A DNA stretch of 15,093 nucleotides from Methanobacteriaceae archaeon (GCA_011620845.1 WOYJ01000140.1:1-15093); one strand, 5' to 3'. Positions 1 through 7,981 are shown, numbered from the stretch's first letter. A program made the numbers and translations. The notes: generated by a model from the sequence alone, not told the origin.

Positions 1-634
1 ATTTTCTAGCCCTGGCAACTTTCTTGGCAGTTACCAGTTGTCCGATTGCAATCAGACCCACGAAGAACTTCTCCAGGCCACCAGTTGCCCAGATTGCCTC
101 TCCAAAGGTTGCCTCTTTGATACGGAATTCATATTCTTCTGCGGTAACATTTTCTCCAGTCCTTCTGCGGGTGACAATGGCTGATGCCTCCATGAGTTCA
201 TCCCAGCTTACTCCCTTAAGTTCCTGTTCCATAGCCTTAAATATTTTATACACTTTAATTTCGTAGAGTTTAGAAAGGGTTTCCACTATATCGAAGGACC
301 GTACAACCCCTACCACCACCCCATCATCATTTAACACCGGGATGCTCACGAATTTGTTATGGGATGTCTCCAGAACCGCCAGTCGGGCGGGATTATTTTC
401 ATGGACGTGGACGATGCTGTCCTTAGAATGCATAACTTCGCTTATTTTCTCATTTCCTTCTCGTAATCCTTTAATCAATTCAAAGGATGTGATCCATCCT
501 ACCAGGTGCATATCTTCATCCACCACTGGTGTGGTGAATTTTTTCCCGTTTTCCATGATTATTGATACTTCTTCAATACTTTGATCATGGGTTATGTAAA
601 TAAATTCTTCATCCATTATCTCTTTTACTTTCAA
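1..634 (-). CDS. CBS-domain protein, 3' end outside the window
   Basis: This is an open frame of 211 codons that runs off the left edge. The chosen start is TTG at 632-634, directly after the stop codon of the upstream polyferredoxin. It is preceded by GGAGGG with a 7-nt spacer and opens with LKVKEIMDEEFIYITHDQS, the usual way a CBS pair begins. The alternative ATG at 616 would cut into that first motif and has a weaker ribosome site. Residues 1-60 and 64-122 are two CBS repeats (KVKEIM...PVVDEDMHLVGWIT and KISEVM...IPVLNDDGVVVGVV). CBS pairs generally bind adenine nucleotides, so an energy-sensing or regulatory role is plausible but inferred. Residues 141-211 form a mixed, partly hydrophobic region I do not recognise. 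Zero spacing to the polyferredoxin indicates cotranscription and translational coupling. Confidence 0.82.
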   Translation of the reverse strand, partial: MKVKEIMDEEFIYITHDQSIEEVSIIMENGKKFTTPVVDEDMHLVGWITSFELIKGLREGNEKISEVMHSKDSIVHVHENNPARLAVLETSHNKFVSIPVLNDDGVVVGVVRSFDIVETLSKLYEIKVYKIFKAMEQELKGVSWDELMEASAIVTRRRTGENVTAEEYEFRIKEATFGEAIWATGGLEKFFVGLIAIGQLVTAKKVARARK

Positions 635-1384
635 TTAGGTTCCCTCCAGTTTCAATGCTCCAACTGGACATTTAGTTGAACAGACATTACATAATATACA
701 TTTATCCTCAGAAAGCACCACTTCATCGCCCTCCAATTCTATGGCTTCCACCGGGCAGTTCTCTTCACATACCTGACACTGGACACAGGTTTCCTGATCT
801 ATCAGGAGTTTTTTGGTTTTAATTACCGGTCCTAACTCTCTTTCCAGTTCTATAGCATGTTTTGGACAGACATTAACGCAAGCACCACAACCTATACATA
901 AACTGGTTTTTACCACGGCTTTCCCTTCTTTTATGGATATGGCGCCGGTGGGACAGAACTTAACACAAGTTCGGGATCCTTTACACTTTTCAGGATCCAC
1001 AGTAATATTTTTAAGTTTTAATTTACGGTGAGGCACCTTAATTTCCTTCACACGGAATTTAACATCATCATTTACATCAGAAGTGGTTTCTAATATTTTA
1101 ACAGCACCAACTGGGCAGGTTTCAGCGCATATATCACATTTAACACATTTATTAGTGATTTTTGCCTGTCTATCTGATCTGGCCCCTGCTATTGCATCCA
1201 CCGGACACTCCTCTGCGCAGAGATTGCATCTTACACATTCTGGAGAGATGGTTATGAATTTCTGTTTCAAGGAGCATTCTTCAATTTCAGGCTGGAAATC
1301 CTCATCTATATGCTCCATTTCCATCGATTTAATCTTAACTTCTCCCTGAAGGTCTCTCCTATCTTTTTTGAAGGTTACGTCCAT
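635..1384 (-). CDS. Polyferredoxin, six cluster motifs, one degenerate
   Basis: A 249-residue soluble iron-sulfur protein. After a charged 45-residue N-terminus, six ferredoxin-type motifs follow, with first cysteines at residues 50, 80, 134, 163, 200 and 229. Five are complete CxxCxxCxxxCP motifs. The third reads CKGSRTCVKFCP: the second cysteine is Ser137 (codon TCC at 974-976), so this site could hold a [3Fe-4S] or an altered cluster. There is no membrane segment. The start is ATG, with GGAG five nt upstream. It sits 40 nt after the sugar kinase gene and directly before the CBS gene, so it is probably the tail of the eha transcript. Expected role: electron carrier or wire between Eha-reduced ferredoxin and cytosolic oxidoreductases. 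The partner cannot be read from the sequence. It is distinct from EhaP and EhaQ, which are also present. Confidence 0.93.
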   Translation of the reverse strand: MDVTFKKDRRDLQGEVKIKSMEMEHIDEDFQPEIEECSLKQKFITISPECVRCNLCAEECPVDAIAGARSDRQAKITNKCVKCDICAETCPVGAVKILETTSDVNDDVKFRVKEIKVPHRKLKLKNITVDPEKCKGSRTCVKFCPTGAISIKEGKAVVKTSLCIGCGACVNVCPKHAIELERELGPVIKTKKLLIDQETCVQCQVCEENCPVEAIELEGDEVVLSEDKCILCNVCSTKCPVGALKLEGT

Positions 1385-1424
1385 AATAACTCCATCACTT
1401 GACTGACTTTTTTTTATTATCTCT

Positions 1425-2360
1425 TTAATTTTTTTTGTTTAAATCCTTTAATAAACCTTTTAATTTTAAAGCGTCGGGTAAATTTGTGGTTCCACCGAAA
1501 TCTTCCACACACTGGGCAGCCACATAGTTTCCCATAACACATGAACCTTCCAGATTTTCCCCCTTTAAGTATCCAAATATGAATCCAGCATTAAAGGCAT
1601 CCCCAGCACCGGTGGTATCCTTGCAATTGGCCGGGAAAGTCTCTACAAAATATGAGGATTCCCCATCTGTGGCATAACACCCTCTTTCTCCCAGTTTAAC
1701 CACAATTATATCTATATCGAAGTTTTTCAAGGATTCTATTTCTTCTTCCATTGTTTTATATATATACCGGGTTAATAATTTAAGTTCCGTCCGGTTCAAT
1801 AATAGTATATCGGTTCTCTCCAGGATCTCAGAAAGATCTTCCAGGCCTTTTTCAGCGTAGATCCTTCCCGGGTCTAAACTGACCTTGACACTGGGTGGGA
1901 GTTTGTCTAAAAGTCCTTCCTGGGCATGGATGGAATCTCCCACAAAGGATGTAAGGTGAAGTATCTTCGTATTGAAGGCCAGGTTCAGATCAATTTCTTC
2001 CAGTTTTATTTCATCGTTTACTCCAGAATCAACGTATAATGCTCTTTCTCCTTCTTCATCTACATAGCCCATTACGCTACCACTTCTCCCCTCTGGTGAG
2101 ATGATAACCCCCTCTGTATTTACCCTTTCATCCTCCAGGTTTTGGAGTAAAATTTCCCCTTCCCTGTCACGTGCCACTTTACCAAGGAAGGCTGTCTTCA
2201 GGTTAAGTCTGGATAGTCCAATGAGGGTGTTGGCTGCACTACCACCGCAGGATACGTTCAAATCCTTTATAAAGGATTCATCATCTTCCCCTGCTATTTT
2301 ATTCACCTGGTAAAGTTTATCCAGGTTCAATGCACCGAATCCCACCACATCAAAGGCCAT
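1425..2360 (-). CDS. PfkB/ribokinase-family sugar or nucleoside kinase
   Basis: A 311-residue cytosolic kinase, the usual length for the PfkB family. The first family signature is at residues 39-53 (GGSAANTLIGLSRLN). The second is at 248-260 (DTTGAGDAFNAGF), with the GAGD anion hole and Asp254 as the expected catalytic base. ILLLNRTELKLL near 185-196 matches the conserved NxxE region for Mg-ATP. The family transfers phosphate from a nucleotide to a sugar hydroxyl; the substrate here cannot be told. The start is ATG with GGGAG seven nt upstream. It is the twentieth gene from ehaA and occupies the ehaT position of the published 20-gene operon, but I did not assign that symbol because the lettering of the last two genes is uncertain to me. 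It follows the Ftr paralogue by 30 nt. Why a sugar kinase travels with a hydrogenase is unknown. Confidence 0.9.
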   Translation of the reverse strand: MAFDVVGFGALNLDKLYQVNKIAGEDDESFIKDLNVSCGGSAANTLIGLSRLNLKTAFLGKVARDREGEILLQNLEDERVNTEGVIISPEGRSGSVMGYVDEEGERALYVDSGVNDEIKLEEIDLNLAFNTKILHLTSFVGDSIHAQEGLLDKLPPSVKVSLDPGRIYAEKGLEDLSEILERTDILLLNRTELKLLTRYIYKTMEEEIESLKNFDIDIIVVKLGERGCYATDGESSYFVETFPANCKDTTGAGDAFNAGFIFGYLKGENLEGSCVMGNYVAAQCVEDFGGTTNLPDALKLKGLLKDLNKKN

Positions 2361-2390
2361 TTATTTGCTCCCTTATCTCTAAACTATTCC

Positions 2391-3290
2391 TTACCTAAAC
2401 AGCTCCTTTATGTAAATCTTATGATCACCCAGCTGGCCCTGGTAGTTACCGGCTGAAACCCTTAAAACATCCTCGTCATCGAGAACTGCCAGTATACCTG
2501 CCTTCATTGCTTCACAAACTGCTTCAGCGTTTATCCCGTTAATCACTATTTCCGGTATGTAGGCTACATCCACCGGGACTTTAGACTCCTCATCCAGTAC
2601 CAATCTCAGGGATGGACAGTAGGGGTGGTTCGTGGTAGGGCCGATCCATGGATAGTTGGTCTCCGGCTTTGAAGCTGCAGAGCAGATATCGAATGGGGTG
2701 ATAGCACCTTCAACTTTTTCTATAGCTTTTAGCGCTTTTCTACCGGTATTTAAAACTGCATCTTTAGTTTTACACATGTACCAGAAATTGGCCCCCATTA
2801 TTCCAGTGGAATAACCTAGTTTACGTTCGATCATGAAGTCAGGTATGGCTATGGGCACCACTATCATATCCCGGCCGAACAATTTATCCATCCATTCAAA
2901 GCCATCTCCGCAGTGGCCTACCTGTTTCATGGTGTCGATGTATCCTTCCGGATTTATTGATGCATCGAATACCCTGGTGAAAGGCTTAACCAATATGTCC
3001 TGTCGGATACGGTAGGATAACTCCACATCAAACTTCTCTATGTCCCGGTTATCATACCAGAACTGGACTATCACACCCCTCCTACCGTCAGGGGTTTCTT
3101 TTTCATCCAGCCAGGATTCTATACCCCCTTCTACCCTACCAATTACTGTGCCTGGTGTGGCAGTAGCATCGTAGGCTGCCCTTTTCAAGGTTTCTTCATC
3201 ATCGGCGGTGATGATCATCCGACAGTAGGTCCCGGTGAATGCTTCGGCATAGGTAGCCTCAAGCTTTGACTCATAATCTAAAGTAACCAT
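2391..3290 (-). CDS. Ftr-like protein, paralogue of formylmethanofuran:H4MPT formyltransferase
   Basis: A 299-residue protein that aligns end to end with the methanogenesis enzyme Ftr as I remember it. Matching stretches are ETPDGRRGV (65-73), STGIMGANFW (161-170), TNHPYCPS (220-227), EIVINGINAEAVCEAMKAG (247-265) and the C-terminal VSAGNYQGQLG (278-288), which is GNFGGKLG-like in true Ftr. Ftr moves the formyl group from formylmethanofuran to tetrahydromethanopterin. The overall sequence is clearly diverged, so this is probably a second copy with an altered or non-catalytic role rather than the main enzyme. The start is ATG, one nt after the ehaR stop, so the two are tightly coupled. It occupies the ehaS position counting from ehaA. 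Placement beside a hydrogenase that feeds formylmethanofuran synthesis suggests a link to the first methanogenesis steps, by inference. Confidence 0.9.
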   Translation of the reverse strand: MVTLDYESKLEATYAEAFTGTYCRMIITADDEETLKRAAYDATATPGTVIGRVEGGIESWLDEKETPDGRRGVIVQFWYDNRDIEKFDVELSYRIRQDILVKPFTRVFDASINPEGYIDTMKQVGHCGDGFEWMDKLFGRDMIVVPIAIPDFMIERKLGYSTGIMGANFWYMCKTKDAVLNTGRKALKAIEKVEGAITPFDICSAASKPETNYPWIGPTTNHPYCPSLRLVLDEESKVPVDVAYIPEIVINGINAEAVCEAMKAGILAVLDDEDVLRVSAGNYQGQLGDHKIYIKELFR

Positions 3291-3291
3291 C

Positions 3292-4317
3292 TTATCCTAA
3301 CCCCCCTATAGATTCTCCCCGAACATTCTTACGGTATTTAAGGCTTTCCTCTTTTATCTTATCCCTGTTTTCATCGTCCACTACATCCATCTGGATATTA
3401 GACATCTTGGGATATTTAAGGGCTAGCTGTGAATCCACAGGGTAATCATACAGAGCACGCTGTGGTTCTTCTTTAAATTGGTTTACGAATTCAATTACCT
3501 CTTCCCTACCTCCTTTGTTAAAGAGTTCTGCCAGGATAGATATAGGGAGAGTGTTATCGGCCATGATCGCTATTTCTGTCTCATCAATAGCGTACTGGTT
3601 ACCATTAAACGCTACTGATAACCCGCCTTTTTCTAAAGCATATCTTAACGGCGGGACATCGGTTATACTGTCCCCTACATACATCAGATCAGAAGCCTGA
3701 AACTGGAATCTTTCCATGATATGCTTTACAGCTTCCTTTTTTCCCTCTCCGCCAACTGGGTCTACATCTTCTATGATTCTACCTATTGACATTTGGGGTA
3801 TTAATTCCCAGAATATCTTCTCCAGGTTCTCGAAGCTTTGATCATTCAAGACATCTTCCCGGAGCTCCATCAATCTGGTTTCTTCTCTTGGGGTTAAAAA
3901 ATATTTATCCATGTCTAACATGGTGGAATAGGTATTTTCATAGGGAAACCCTGTTAAATTGCACAGGGCCTGTATATACTGGTGGTAACTGGTGCTTACA
4001 ATAAAGGATGGCATGGTGCAGTACACGTACTGGAGGGTGTCCCGGGCCCCAGGGACCAGGAGGATAGTTTCCTCAGAGAACCGGGTTATATCCTCGTTAG
4101 TAGCACCATACGCTTTTAGAAAGGGAAGAATCAACTTTAAAGTCCCACCAGCGTTATATCCTGGCCTTTTGATTTCATCTGCCAGGATATCATCGTATCT
4201 ACTGACTATCTGGAAAAATTTTTCTCCATCCTCTATGTATTTGGCTGAAAGTTCAAAGGCATTGTCATTTACAGATAGTGGACCTTCACAGTCGGAAACA
4301 AAAAATCTCCGGTTCAA
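3292..4317 (-). CDS. ehaR: EhaR, HAD-superfamily phosphatase-like subunit
   Basis: A 341-residue cytosolic protein of the HAD fold. Motif I is VSDCEGPL with nucleophile Asp9; the residue two places on is Glu11 instead of the usual Asp. Motif II is in FIVSTSY (105-111), Lys193/194 in GEGKKEAVKHI is the likely motif III lysine, and motif IV is YVGDSITD (213-220). A long helical insert separates motifs II and III and a charged tail follows motif IV. The family is described as an EhaR-type phosphoserine-phosphatase-like group; no substrate is established. The start is TTG (4315-4317), strongly supported by GGGAGG eight nt upstream and by motif I beginning at residue 7. It lies 36 nt after ehaQ and one nt before the Ftr paralogue. 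It may make or destroy a small phosphorylated effector, or be structural; neither can be decided here. Confidence 0.88.
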   Translation of the reverse strand: MNRRFFVSDCEGPLSVNDNAFELSAKYIEDGEKFFQIVSRYDDILADEIKRPGYNAGGTLKLILPFLKAYGATNEDITRFSEETILLVPGARDTLQYVYCTMPSFIVSTSYHQYIQALCNLTGFPYENTYSTMLDMDKYFLTPREETRLMELREDVLNDQSFENLEKIFWELIPQMSIGRIIEDVDPVGGEGKKEAVKHIMERFQFQASDLMYVGDSITDVPPLRYALEKGGLSVAFNGNQYAIDETEIAIMADNTLPISILAELFNKGGREEVIEFVNQFKEEPQRALYDYPVDSQLALKYPKMSNIQMDVVDDENRDKIKEESLKYRKNVRGESIGGLG

Positions 4318-4353
4318 TTTTTGTTCCTCCCTTGTTAAAATTAGATTATAGAG

Positions 4354-5733
4354 TTAGTTTTGCACATCCAATTTAATGGCGTTTAGTGGACATATTCCTT
4401 CACATTCTGCACATAAGATACATTTGTCCTTATCAACGACCAGTGTATCATCTTCAAAGCTTAAGGCATCTTCCGGGCATCTATTTACGCACACACCACA
4501 TTGCTGGCAGGCGGTATTATCTATCACTACTTCTCCTTCTCTGGGGCCTTTGATCTTCTCCCTGGTGAAGTATATCCTTCCATCCCTGGTAACGAAGTGT
4601 TCTTCAGTAATATTTATAGCACCAAATGGGCAGGCTGTAACGCAGCGTCCGCAGAAAACACATCCTTCTATTATATGGATGGGGAGTGGTGCGTGAAGTT
4701 TTATACAGTTTATGGGGCATTGATCTACGCAGACACCGCAGGCTATACAGTTTTCATCTATAACTGTTTTTTCCCTTTTAGGATGGGTTTTCTCTATTAT
4801 CTCACCGATATCCTCTATTTCAAGGCCTCCGTCCACCATGCCCTTGATTTCATCTTCTACCAGTTCGGTTACGTCCTCTTCAAATTCTTCTTCGTCATGG
4901 CCGGCGCTTATTTCACGGGAAATTTTATTGAAGATGTAGTTTGCACGGCTTGCGTTTTTTGAAAGTTTACTCGCGTCTTTTTCCAGGATTTCCGATACTA
5001 TCTCCATGGTTTTAATCTTATTATACTCCTTATAGGCCCTCTTCCTGGAAGAATATTTTATAGCCGTGCTGGGGCAGACGTTCATGCATTCTTCGCATCT
5101 GGCACAGTATGCCGGGTTTATGTAGGGTAGTTTACTTATCTCACCCACGTTTATAGCCCCTTTGGAAGGACAGACCCTGGTGCAGGTCATGCAGCCTATA
5201 CATTTTTTCTGGTTCACCACCACGGCCTTACCACCCACCACTGATCTGGGCAGTATTTCACCGTACTTTATGGCTTCTGTGGGGCAGACCCGGGCGCAGT
5301 AGCCACAGCGAATGCATTTATCTTCATCTATTACACTATGGGCCGCTTCGGTACCTGTGGATTCCAGGTGTATTGCTCCGGTTTTACAGGCCTGTACACA
5401 TGCTCCGCACTGTCTGCATAGTTTTATATTAATGTTGGGGACGTTCTCCCTTATAGGCTCTGCCAGGGTGGTCTTCATTTTTATAGCATCGTAGGGGCAG
5501 GCTTCCCGGCATAAAACACATCCTACACATCTGTCGTTGATTTCGATATGTTTATCTGGAGGTATCTCGGCAATGGCATCTACTGGACATGACAAAAGAC
5601 ACGGTCGTTCAGTACACTCCTGGCACTTACTTTTATCGACCTCATATTCTACATCCACTTCCCTGAGTGGTTTATTCAGTCTTCTGGAAGTCGTTTTAGT
5701 GTTTTTTACACTTGTTTGTGGAATTTTAATCAA
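4354..5733 (-). CDS. ehaQ: EhaQ, 10x[4Fe-4S] polyferredoxin subunit
   Basis: A 459-residue polyferredoxin with ten four-cysteine motifs, matching the ten-cluster subunit described for Eha. Six motifs lie in residues 37-221 and four in 329-449. They are separated by a roughly 107-residue charged, probably helical linker rich in Glu (EEEFEEDVTELVEDEI). The first motif has a longer loop (C37xxC40xxxxC45xxxC49), and the third ends CK rather than CP. There are no membrane segments. It should relay electrons between the EhaN/EhaO core and soluble ferredoxin or partner enzymes. The start is uncertain: the frame opens with TTG at 5731-5733, overlapping the ehaP stop by eight nt (TTGATTAA). The only ribosome-site-like sequence, AGGAG, abuts this TTG, which is unusually close. 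No ATG occurs before the first cluster, so any other start would be non-canonical. Confidence 0.93.
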   Translation of the reverse strand: MIKIPQTSVKNTKTTSRRLNKPLREVDVEYEVDKSKCQECTERPCLLSCPVDAIAEIPPDKHIEINDRCVGCVLCREACPYDAIKMKTTLAEPIRENVPNINIKLCRQCGACVQACKTGAIHLESTGTEAAHSVIDEDKCIRCGYCARVCPTEAIKYGEILPRSVVGGKAVVVNQKKCIGCMTCTRVCPSKGAINVGEISKLPYINPAYCARCEECMNVCPSTAIKYSSRKRAYKEYNKIKTMEIVSEILEKDASKLSKNASRANYIFNKISREISAGHDEEEFEEDVTELVEDEIKGMVDGGLEIEDIGEIIEKTHPKREKTVIDENCIACGVCVDQCPINCIKLHAPLPIHIIEGCVFCGRCVTACPFGAINITEEHFVTRDGRIYFTREKIKGPREGEVVIDNTACQQCGVCVNRCPEDALSFEDDTLVVDKDKCILCAECEGICPLNAIKLDVQN

Positions 5734-6763
5734 CTCCTATTGGTAACTGTGAAGGTTTCACGGTGATTCTTATTATGCCGTCTTCAAGGGCGGTCTCCGT
5801 TAACAGGAATCTTGCCACGTAAAAACCTGCCACACCGAAGGGACAGGTCTGGTAACAGATACTGCATCTGAGACATTTATCCGGATTTCTCTGCACACCC
5901 TTTTCTTTATCATAAGTTATAGCTCCAGATGGACATTCACCGACGCATAAACGGCAGTTGGTACACTTTTCATCATCCCAAGTTACTATTCTCATCTTCA
6001 GACGGTCGGTTACCTTTTTTATGCTATCTCTGATTAATTCATCGTTGGGGATGATCTTCCGGGCTTCATCTACAAGTTCATCAAGAGGGAAATCTATCTT
6101 ATAAATTTCTTCTGGTTCTAATTTCATTATCTTATCCTGATCGGCTTCTATCCTGGCCTCCAGGACATCCACAACCATGTTGATTATGGCCTTCTGTTCT
6201 TCCACATTTTCTATGAATATACCTTTAATAGCTCCTTTAACCGGGCAGTTCTTGATGCAATCCCCACAGCCTATGCATTTGGATTGATCTATCACCGGTT
6301 TTTTATCCACTTCTGATATGGCACCAGCTATCTCGCTGCAGGTTTTTATACACTTTTTACAGCGTATGCACAGGTAATCATCGATTACGAACATCTTATC
6401 AACGGGTAGTATGGTGAATTTTTCCCGGATAAGATGGTTTTCACCGCAGAGCAGGGTTTTAGGATCGGTGGGGCATACTTCGGCGCAGAAACCGCATCTG
6501 ATGCATCCCCTGGTGTTTATAATAGGATAGGTGATACCCTCTTCATGGGCGCTGTCACTGGTCCTCACCAGTTTAATGGCCATAGGCGCTGGACAGGCGG
6601 CCGTACAAGCCCCACAAGCAATACAGTACTCTTTCCTGACCTGGGGAAAGTCTCTGAACCTGGAAGGAGTTTCCATTATCTCCTGGTCAGTTCTGGCATT
6701 TGCAAATTTTTCTGCCCATGATTTTCTGGCAAATTCGTATAGATACCATATTACTGAAGACAT
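5726..6763 (-). CDS. ehaP: EhaP, 6x[4Fe-4S] polyferredoxin subunit
   Basis: A 345-residue protein with six ferredoxin motifs, beginning at Cys47, 87, 132, 163, 267 and 297; the third ends CS instead of CP. The arrangement is four motifs, a 90-residue helical linker (176-265), then two motifs. The N-terminus (SSVIWYLYEFARKSWAEKF) resembles the amphipathic start of NuoI/EchF-type subunits that dock on the membrane arm, which is an inference. The known six-cluster count identifies EhaP. It should take electrons from the small subunit EhaN towards EhaQ or free ferredoxin. The ATG at 6761-6763 gives the expected N-terminus, but I see no convincing Shine-Dalgarno sequence; another out-of-frame ATG lies seven nt upstream. 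The 63-nt gap before it holds a duplicated copy of the ehaO 3' end. Its stop overlaps the ehaQ start. Confidence 0.93.
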   Translation of the reverse strand: MSSVIWYLYEFARKSWAEKFANARTDQEIMETPSRFRDFPQVRKEYCIACGACTAACPAPMAIKLVRTSDSAHEEGITYPIINTRGCIRCGFCAEVCPTDPKTLLCGENHLIREKFTILPVDKMFVIDDYLCIRCKKCIKTCSEIAGAISEVDKKPVIDQSKCIGCGDCIKNCPVKGAIKGIFIENVEEQKAIINMVVDVLEARIEADQDKIMKLEPEEIYKIDFPLDELVDEARKIIPNDELIRDSIKKVTDRLKMRIVTWDDEKCTNCRLCVGECPSGAITYDKEKGVQRNPDKCLRCSICYQTCPFGVAGFYVARFLLTETALEDGIIRITVKPSQLPIGVD

Positions 6764-6798
6764 AAGACATCAATTTGGGAATTTGGTTAATTTTTTTT

Positions 6799-6847
6799 TT
6801 AATCCTCGTTTTTATCTTTGAAAGAATTAATCCTCTGTTTTATCTTT
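6799..6847 (-). repeat. Duplicated ehaO 3' end including the stop codon
   Basis: A 21-bp segment at 6827-6847 encodes KDKTED and the ehaO stop. It recurs at 6799-6819 with 19 of 21 bases identical and a 28-bp period. The second copy would read KDKNED-stop but is out of frame with ehaO. It occupies much of the gap before ehaP. Confidence 0.78.
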
Positions 6848-7981
6848 CAAGTAGGGAATTTTATAATCTGGATAGACGTATTCCTGGCCTTTACCAGTTT
6901 CATCCACTATCATTACCCTCTCTGTGCAGGCAATGCATGGATCTACACTGGCGTAAGTGGCTAGTGCATCGGCAACAGTGGCCACATCCTTCAACATGTA
7001 CTTGGCGCAGGCGTCTATGTTCATAATGCTGGGTGTTCTGATGGAGACGTTTTTTATGAGGTTTCCATTGGTTTCTATCATGTAGGTAACCTCTCCACGG
7101 GGTGCTTCATTTCTCCACTCAGCATATCCTGCTGGAATATTAATCTGTTTTCTTACCTCTCCTTCAGGGAGGTTATTTATGACCTGTTTTATGAGCTTTA
7201 TGGATTCTGTTATTTCATCGAACCTGTTCATGGTACGGGCGTAGTTATCCTGGTCTTTTCTCCAGATTACTTTCCAGTCGAAGTGATCCTTGTAGGTATG
7301 GTGCTGTTCTCTCAGATCATGTTTTAACCCGGAAGCTCTTCCTATAGGCCCAACTGCCCTGGCTTTTATGGCCTCTTCACGGGTCATTTTCCCCACATCA
7401 TGGGATCTGAGGCCTATCATTGGTCCGTGGTCGAACATCTCCACATACCTGTCATATTCATCCTCTAAATTCTGGATTATCTTGAGTATACTGTCCAGAT
7501 GTGACTGGTTTACGTCCATCTTCACTCCGCCAACCACGTTCCAGCCCATGTTAACCCTGTTTCCAGTGAGTAATTCGATGGCGTCCATTATCGGCTCTCG
7601 AAGGTATAACATGTACATGAAGAGGGTTTCATGTTCTAAGATTTTGAAGTAGGTTGAGTTGGCCAGGAGGTGGCTTTGGATCCTGTCGAGTTCATTGGTA
7701 AGTACCCGCAGGAACTGGGCACGTAGTGGTGCTCTTTCTCCAGCTATCCTTTCAAAGGTTTCGGCGAAGGTCTGGGTGTGGATGTAGGAACAGATTCCAC
7801 AGACCCTCTCAGAGAGGTATATTCCTTTCTGCCAGGTTTTACCTTTCATCACCCTTTCTATACCACGGTGAACGTATCCATAGTCAATTTCAGCTTCTAA
7901 TACTCTTTCACCCCTGGTTTTAAGTTTCAAGCGGAGGGGTTCCTTCAACGCAGGGTGGACCGGTCCTATGGGTAATATCAT
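6827..7981 (-). CDS. ehaO: EhaO, [NiFe]-hydrogenase large subunit
   Basis: The 384-residue catalytic subunit of a group 4 energy-converting hydrogenase. The Ni-Fe site is bound by SERVCGIC (Cys61, Cys64) and DPCIACTER (Cys349, Cys352). All four cysteines and the N-terminal Glu58 are present, so it should be active. The N-terminus MILPIGPVHPALKEP and the YVHRGIER motif are typical of Ech/Hyc-type large subunits. A 29-residue tail follows Arg355. In the related HycE the tail is removed after the equivalent Arg during maturation, so EhaO is probably cleaved after Arg355; no protease gene is in this window. The start is ATG in an ATGA overlap with the ehaN stop, with a purine-rich GGAGGGGAGGAG site just upstream. 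It heterodimerises with EhaN and docks on EhaJ. The last codons and stop are duplicated downstream. Confidence 0.97.
   Translation of the reverse strand: MILPIGPVHPALKEPLRLKLKTRGERVLEAEIDYGYVHRGIERVMKGKTWQKGIYLSERVCGICSYIHTQTFAETFERIAGERAPLRAQFLRVLTNELDRIQSHLLANSTYFKILEHETLFMYMLYLREPIMDAIELLTGNRVNMGWNVVGGVKMDVNQSHLDSILKIIQNLEDEYDRYVEMFDHGPMIGLRSHDVGKMTREEAIKARAVGPIGRASGLKHDLREQHHTYKDHFDWKVIWRKDQDNYARTMNRFDEITESIKLIKQVINNLPEGEVRKQINIPAGYAEWRNEAPRGEVTYMIETNGNLIKNVSIRTPSIMNIDACAKYMLKDVATVADALATYASVDPCIACTERVMIVDETGKGQEYVYPDYKIPYLKDKTED

Noticed and set aside
2391..3290. Ftr-like gene as the main formyltransferase of methanogenesis
   Set aside because: It departs from true Ftr in several otherwise constant stretches and sits in eha; the main ftr is expected elsewhere in the genome.
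4501..4962. Long plus-strand open frame opposite ehaQ
   Set aside because: Its sequence is a shadow of cysteine-rich ferredoxin codons and the linker; the minus-strand reading has ten intact cluster motifs.
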